This document shows positions 59,727 to 64,000 of a DNA stretch of 64,000 nt, in pieces (the stretch's first letter is position 1; the number at the start of each line of letters is the position of its first letter). The stretch spans positions 310,001-374,000 of the forward strand of contig JADNRY010000035.1 in NCBI GenBank assembly GCA_015501585.1. The letters are read 5' to 3'. This DNA comes from Rhodocollybia butyracea. Taxonomy: Eukaryota; Basidiomycota; Agaricomycetes; Agaricales; Omphalotaceae. Both the position numbers and the translations under genes were made by a program. A model generated the notes under the pieces. That model was not told where the DNA came from. It saw only the letters and a program-made list of their open reading frames with translations, and searched no databases.

Positions 59727-60857
59727 TCATTTGTCGCCATTTCTCCCCCTTCCTATTCCGTTACTGGAATTGGAACTGCGATTTTTGTCTGGTGCTCTTT
59801 GAGCACTGGACAGTCCAGCATTATGCTTTGTTACCGGAGTCGCTGACTCCTGGTATCGTACCTCATTTAGTACAAGAAGGTCGATGGGTAATCCATCTTC
59901 ATTGAATCCCACCCACTGGTTGGGAAGTTTCGGATGAGCGCTTCCATATTTATGGATGCTCAAATTCCTTTTTTGCTGAGTCGCAACACGACTCGGCCAG
60001 TCTGACAGTACACCTGTTGGACACTTTGGAGGTGGGACCTTCCGTGCAGACTCAGCGACTATGCATGAGCCTTGGTTCAGAAAATTCTTATGATGCGTTG
60101 CATCATTTGACTTGATCTTTATCTCCGGCGGAGGTTTAGGTAGCTTCGTTGGATCACTAATATGTGATCTTCGAGGAGATTGTACTTTCTTGAGTTTGTA
60201 TTGATTGAAGGCATTCATACGCCTCCGATTCATGGACATAATAGTCAGTTCAGTATTACTGTCCGACATTTTTAGCAACTTAGTTGCTGCATTTGCTGCT
60301 TGTACAGCGGTAGTGTGAGATGCACTCCGTACAGACGGTAGTGCCAGTTGTGGTGCCGATGATATCACCGGCGGTACTGTGTGTTGTACAGTACCTATGT
60401 ATATGGCTTGCGCCATAGGTATTGGATGACTGTTACAGTCATCGGGTGCAGACGCCATAGATCTGACCCATTGTGTCAGTTCCTCCCGTTGTGCTGGCGT
60501 TGATGGAAGTGCTCGCGGTCCTCTTGGAGCCGGCGATGCTCTTCCGGTGGTGGGACTAAGTCTCACCCGAGGCATATAGCCAATAGGACTCGATGAGTCC
60601 ATCGGCACTGTACTAGTAGTATGTCCCCTAGGAACATACGGTGTCTCTACCGGATCCATAGGATCGCGGTGCCCATAGTTAGCACTAGGAATATATCCTT
60701 GTGCACTCGTATGATCAGCTTGGACATGTTGTCCAATCTTAGCCTGTACGCGATGTGATCGCCAAGGCTCAATTGCATGATGTTCAGCCTGAACGTCATC
60801 ATTTGATGTGGACCATTTCATAGTCCGCAATAACTCAGGTGTGGCCGACACATGTCA
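59727..60857 (-). CDS. Gag second segment between two in-frame TGA stops
   Basis: This frame runs between the TGA at 60855-60857 and the TGA at 59727-59729. It starts HVSATPELLRTMKWS and ends GRGRNGDK. It is basic, Pro/Ser-rich, with few predicted ordered elements (TAVQAANAATKLLKMSDSN; RRRMNAFNQYKLKKV). No catalytic motif is seen. It lies in the same frame as the segments before and after it. Confidence 0.65.
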
Positions 60858-61191
60858 GGCCACAGTCATAGCAACACGCATATCACTATCAACAGGTTTT
60901 GAAGAAGATACTTCTTCATCCTTATTGAAGTGTTTTTGGACTATTTGGTCCAACTCACTTACAATCACATCAAAGGTTCGCTTATGATCCTTTTGGGTTG
61001 CTTGAACTGTCTCATTCAGTTCTTTCATTCTAGAAATAATGTCAGCTATGCTGACTATCTCATCGTTCTTTTGAACACTTGAAGCGTTCAAGCTTTCATG
61101 CAATGCCTGTGCCTTTACGGACCTGGCAACAGGCAGTATGGTTGGTGACGTGGCACCAGTAATGGCAGCGCGATTGCTTGCACTTGCTTGC
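60858..61191 (-). CDS. Gag first segment, 5'-truncated by the copia insertion
   Basis: Reading starts inside the copia LTR (up to 61241) only by chance; the element's own sequence begins at 61191 (about QASASNRAAITGATSP). It contains a helical stretch SRMKELNETVQATQKDHKR and IVSELDQIVQKHF and ends MRVAMTVA before the TGA. No start codon of its own survives. Confidence 0.6.
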
Positions 61192-61539
61192 TGTTGGATA
61201 TTCGGTCCGCGGTATATGGCCGCCGGTATGTACAGCTCCAATACCGAGTAGATATCAGACCCGAGTTCTTATCATTTGTTTTAACTTTTATTTCACTGAT
61301 ACGGATTTCTACTTATACTGTACGTATCGACGTTCCCTTCTTTTCCTCAGCCTTCATCACTTCTGGCTGAGGTATGTCTATTATACTTATGCTCTATGTC
61401 CATTATGCTCATACTGTACCTATAGCTTAGTTGTACATCGTACTAACGTGTCTCTTAGGTATGGTAATATGATTTAGCCTTCATCACTTCTGGCTGAGCT
61501 TAGTTGTACATCGTACTAACGTGTCTCTTAGTTCCAACA
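61192..61539 (+). repeat. 5' LTR of the copia element
   Basis: It is bounded by TGTTGGA (61192) and TCCAACA (ending 61539), perfect 7-bp inverted ends. It is 348 bp long. Immediately after it, at 61540, comes the primer-binding site. Within it the pieces agccttcatcacttctggct and gttgtacatcgtactaacgtg are each present twice. Confidence 0.8.
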
Positions 61540-61556
61540 GGTTATGGGCCCCGAGT
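61540..61556 (+). promoter_or_regulatory. Primer-binding site, initiator tRNA-Met half-molecule type
   Basis: The sequence ggttatgggccc directly follows the LTR. It is complementary, with one mismatch, to the anticodon-loop region of initiator tRNA-Met (GGGCTCATAACC), the primer style of copia-type elements that use a tRNA fragment. Confidence 0.65.
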
Positions 61557-61635
61557 CCGCCTGATACAGCCAGCCTTATAGTGATTACCGGAATCGAATC
61601 TTTTATCTTCTCTTCCTGCATAACCCTCGTCTCTA

Positions 61636-64000
61636 TTGATGTCTACTACCCCTTCCGCTCCTACTACCCAACCTACTCAGACTACTTCGAGTACACAGAC
61701 CACTATGACCGCGCCGACTATTCCGAGTGATTGGACCATCCCTAGTGGTGGAAATTCACTCTTCCCTCGTGACACTAAGCTCAAAGGTGAAACAAATTTT
61801 TCGTCTTGGTCTGCCGTCTTCCTCGCTGGTGCTCGCACAGTAGGATGTCAGTCTATTTTGTCGGGCGCGCTTGTTTGTCCTTCCGATACCGACACTAAGT
61901 ATCTTATCTGGCAACGGATGGATTCTTATATGATGAACATGCTTCTCCAGTGTATCTCTGAGAGCATGGTCAGCATGGTAGAAGGTCTTACGAGCGCCGC
62001 TGCCTATAAACAACTTTCGGGTACTTATGGTCCTCAGGGTTCTGGTCTCATCATGACGTTCTTCTCCCGACTCACCCGCCAACTTCCGCTCCAGCATAGC
62101 TTTGATTCTTTGTCTGCCCATCTTCAGGGTTTCGAATCCGCTCTGCAGGATATCCGGAAAGCTGGGTACGTTGTGGAGGAAGGGTTTGCCTCTGCTATTC
62201 TTGTCACTACTCTCCCCAATGAGGAAGGTGCGACCGGGTCTTGGCACACCTGGATCCGCAGTTTCTCTCTCACCTCCAGCACTACTCTTGAGTCGACTGT
62301 CCAACAGATTTTAGGTTCTTACCGTTCAGCTCATCCTGACGAGAACTCTAATTCCGGCATGTCGAACGTAGAAGCCGCCGTCGCTGTGCTTGAACGCTCC
62401 TATGCGGCCCGTGGAGATTATTATTGTGTCAACTGCCACACTCCCGGTCACACCAAGGATTTTTGCCGTAAGCCCGGTGGTGGGAAACATGCTATGGAGG
62501 CTAAGGGAGGTAACAGAAAGGGGAAAAATAAGAAGAAGGGCAAAGAGAAAGCCCACCATGTGGAGAGTGGGGGAGGAGGTGAAACTGAGCAGTCTACCTC
62601 ATCACATTTTGTAGAATCTTCTTCGGGCGCCAATATTATCGATTTCTCTGCTTACCCGGTGACCGAGACTTCTACAAATGTGAATTCCTCCCAGCCTATG
62701 TCTGAGTCAGTGTATCCAGCTGGTACTACTGCCGATAGGCCTCCCATCATTATCGACTCTGGTACTACGTCTCACATTCATTCTGTTCGTGCCGACTTCA
62801 CGTCTTTCCACCATCCGGCCATTTCTCAGAAGGTTACTGGATTTGGTCATGGTACTATGAAGATTGCAGGTCGAGGTATAGCCGTTTTTCTTGCGCGTCG
62901 TCGCCATCGTCAACTTGTCCGTCTCAATCTGAAGGACACTGCTTTCGTTCCTGACTCCTCTCCTACCCTCATTTCCGTTTCCCGACTCGACGAAGCTAAG
63001 TGTTATACTGTCTTTGGCGCAGGGAAATGTGTAACATTCAGTAAGGATGATGCTGGTACTTTTATCCAGCGCCTTATTGATGAGGAGGATGTTGTTTTCA
63101 CTGGAACAAAGGACGATTCTCGACTTTATCACCTTGACTCTGCTCCCTCCACCTCTGCGTTTACATCTTCCACCTCGGACAAACCTCCGCTTTACTCCAA
63201 ACTGGTTCAGCTTCATAACGAGCTTGGGCATTTGAACTATCCCGCTTGTCGTGACTTGTACCGTTCGGGTACGCTTGAGGGGATGACCGTGAAACTTACG
63301 GCCTCAGAATTGGCTGCAGAACCCCCCATCTGTGACGCCTGTGCGCAGGGAAAGCTCACCCATGCGCGCTTTCCTGAATCGAACTCTAGAGCTTCAGAGC
63401 CACTGGGCCTAGTTCACTCAGATCTTTGGGGACCAGCTCCGGTCTTGACCACGACCGGCATGGGGTATCTCATCACGTTTCTTGATGATTGCTCCCGTAT
63501 GGCTTGGGGTTACTTGCTTTGCCGCAAGAGTGATGCTTTTACTGCTTTTAAGCAGTGGTTAGTTGAAGTAGAGAAGGTAACCGGCAAAAAGTTGAAGGTT
63601 TTCCGCACTGACAATGGTGGGGAATATATAACCAACGAGTGGCGCGATTGGATGAAGGAGCATGGTATCCGCTGGGAAAAGACCGCTCCTTACACTCCTG
63701 AACAGAACGGCCGTTCTGAGCGCCTCAATCGTACAATTTTTGACTGGGTACGCACTATCCTTATTCACTCTCAACTCCTCTCTCTATGTGGGGCTACGCT
63801 GTCTGGTACATTCTTAATATCCGTGCCCGGACTTATGCTAGTCCTCTACCTAAAGGGGAGACACCCTATCATCTCTGGTACAAGAAGCACCCTGACCGTC
63901 GAAAATTGCATTCTTTTGGATGTAAAGTTTGGGTATACAACAACTCGCAGGAGCATAAACTTGACGCTCGTGGTACTCCTGGTATTTTTCTAGGTTTTGA
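61636..64000 (+). CDS. Copia Gag-Pol polyprotein, N-terminal part (one frameshift)
   Basis: The frame opens MMSTTPSAPTTQ and runs 785 codons. Domains: a Gag helical region with KLKGETNFSSWSAVFL; a CCHC zinc knuckle CVNCHTPGHTKDFC (about 264-277); protease active site IIIDSGTTSHI (Asp about 374); a GAG-pre-integrase zinc region (LHNELGHLNYPACRDLY, CDACAQGKLTHARF); and an integrase core with HSDLWGP (Asp about 596), RTDNGGEY (Asp about 659) and NGRSERLNR (Glu about 695), giving the expected D-D-35-E spacing. About residue 713 (near 63773-63782) one base seems missing. The GAG-pre/integrase tail (MWGYAVWYILNIRART, then LHSFGCKVWVY) continues in the next frame to the window end. Otherwise it looks young. 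Confidence 0.92.

Larger units (their letters stand above)
56789..61191 (-). mobile_element. Gag/protease-only LTR retrotransposon, minus strand, hairpin-saturated, cut by a copia insertion
   Basis: The element reads on the minus strand. Its 3' LTR is 56789-57053, with a polypurine tract just inside. Upstream lie a retropepsin fragment (57527-57886) and a long gag frame (58731-61191). No reverse transcriptase, RNase H or integrase exists between protease and LTR, where only about 470 bp remain. It must therefore be non-autonomous, mobilised by a related element's enzymes. The 5' LTR and gag start are missing because a copia element begins at 61192. Throughout the whole element, coding or not, short perfect hairpins occur every few tens of bases (see findings). 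Codon use and base composition look unlike the neighbouring genes. Confidence 0.75.
61192..64000 (+). mobile_element. Ty1/copia LTR retrotransposon (partial, runs off window)
   Basis: It consists of the 5' LTR, the PBS and a Gag-protease-integrase polyprotein in copia order (integrase before reverse transcriptase). It is inserted in the gag of the minus-strand element at 61191/61192. The candidate target duplication on the left is cttgc (61187-61191); the right end is outside the window. Reverse transcriptase and RNase H are beyond the window. Confidence 0.9.

Noticed and set aside
61192..61241. Start of the minus-strand gag reading at 61241
   Set aside because: This part lies inside the copia LTR. 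The reading frame is open there by chance and no ATG is present.

Overview
The window is nuclear DNA of a filamentous basidiomycete, most likely an Agaricomycete. The evidence is the gene style (many introns of about 45-60 nt, short intergenic gaps, both strands used) and the gene set: a fused betaine-lipid synthase, a lone fungal adenylating enzyme, a P450, an SRPK-like kinase, an F-box/LRR-type protein, and LTR retrotransposons. No species name can be justified from sequence alone.

Layout. 1-196: 5' end of a PaiB-type FMN-binding protein (minus). 449-2989: coiled-coil, single-TM protein (plus). 3408-5075: adenylate-forming enzyme (minus). 5.1-9.0 kb: gene-poor, with one damaged tRNA-Lys-like sequence. 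9011-9914: KTI12 (minus), divergent from a LIM/C1/RhoGAP protein (10083-14710, plus). 16053-20014: RFC1. 21015-24272: BTA1. 24767-26021: RAD23. 26478-31550: WDR7/rabconnectin-like WD40 protein (minus), divergent from ARF6 (31716-32579). 32996-34386: mitochondrial cysteine-synthase-like enzyme. 34508-36284 and 45787-47470: two paralogous SCP/Psr1-type phosphatases. Between them on the minus strand lie a TM/coiled-coil protein (37023-39928), a Tpz1/TPP1-like shelterin candidate (40456-44353) and a Yap-type bZIP factor (44759-45465). 48304-50545: cytochrome P450. 50838-51290: small TM protein. 52153-52516: F-box pseudogene fragment. 52948-54582: SRPK-like kinase. 54887-56556: intact F-box-type paralogue.

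The right end (56.8-64.0 kb) is nested retrotransposons. A Ty1/copia element (5' LTR 61192-61539, plus strand, running off the window) has inserted into an LTR element that lies on the minus strand and carries only Gag and a retropepsin fragment. The host element (56789-61191) is the most unusual object here. Its LTR, non-coding spacers and gag ORF are all packed with short perfect hairpins: I count 12 stems of 8-12 bp with loops of 0-6 nt, where about 0.5 would be expected by chance. Its gag frame is one continuous frame split only by two UGA-C stop codons.

Several conserved genes (KTI12, RhoGAP, RFC1, BTA1, the WDR7-like gene, the Tpz1-like gene, the P450, the F-box gene and the copia polyprotein) carry single-base indels, mostly in short homopolymers. 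Others (RAD23, ARF6, cysteine synthase, both phosphatases, bZIP) are clean. Uncorrected long-read assembly error is the simplest explanation. The P450 and F-box copies could also be genuinely decaying. Exon coordinates come from hand-splicing by reading-frame continuity and protein similarity remembered from the families; no database search was run.
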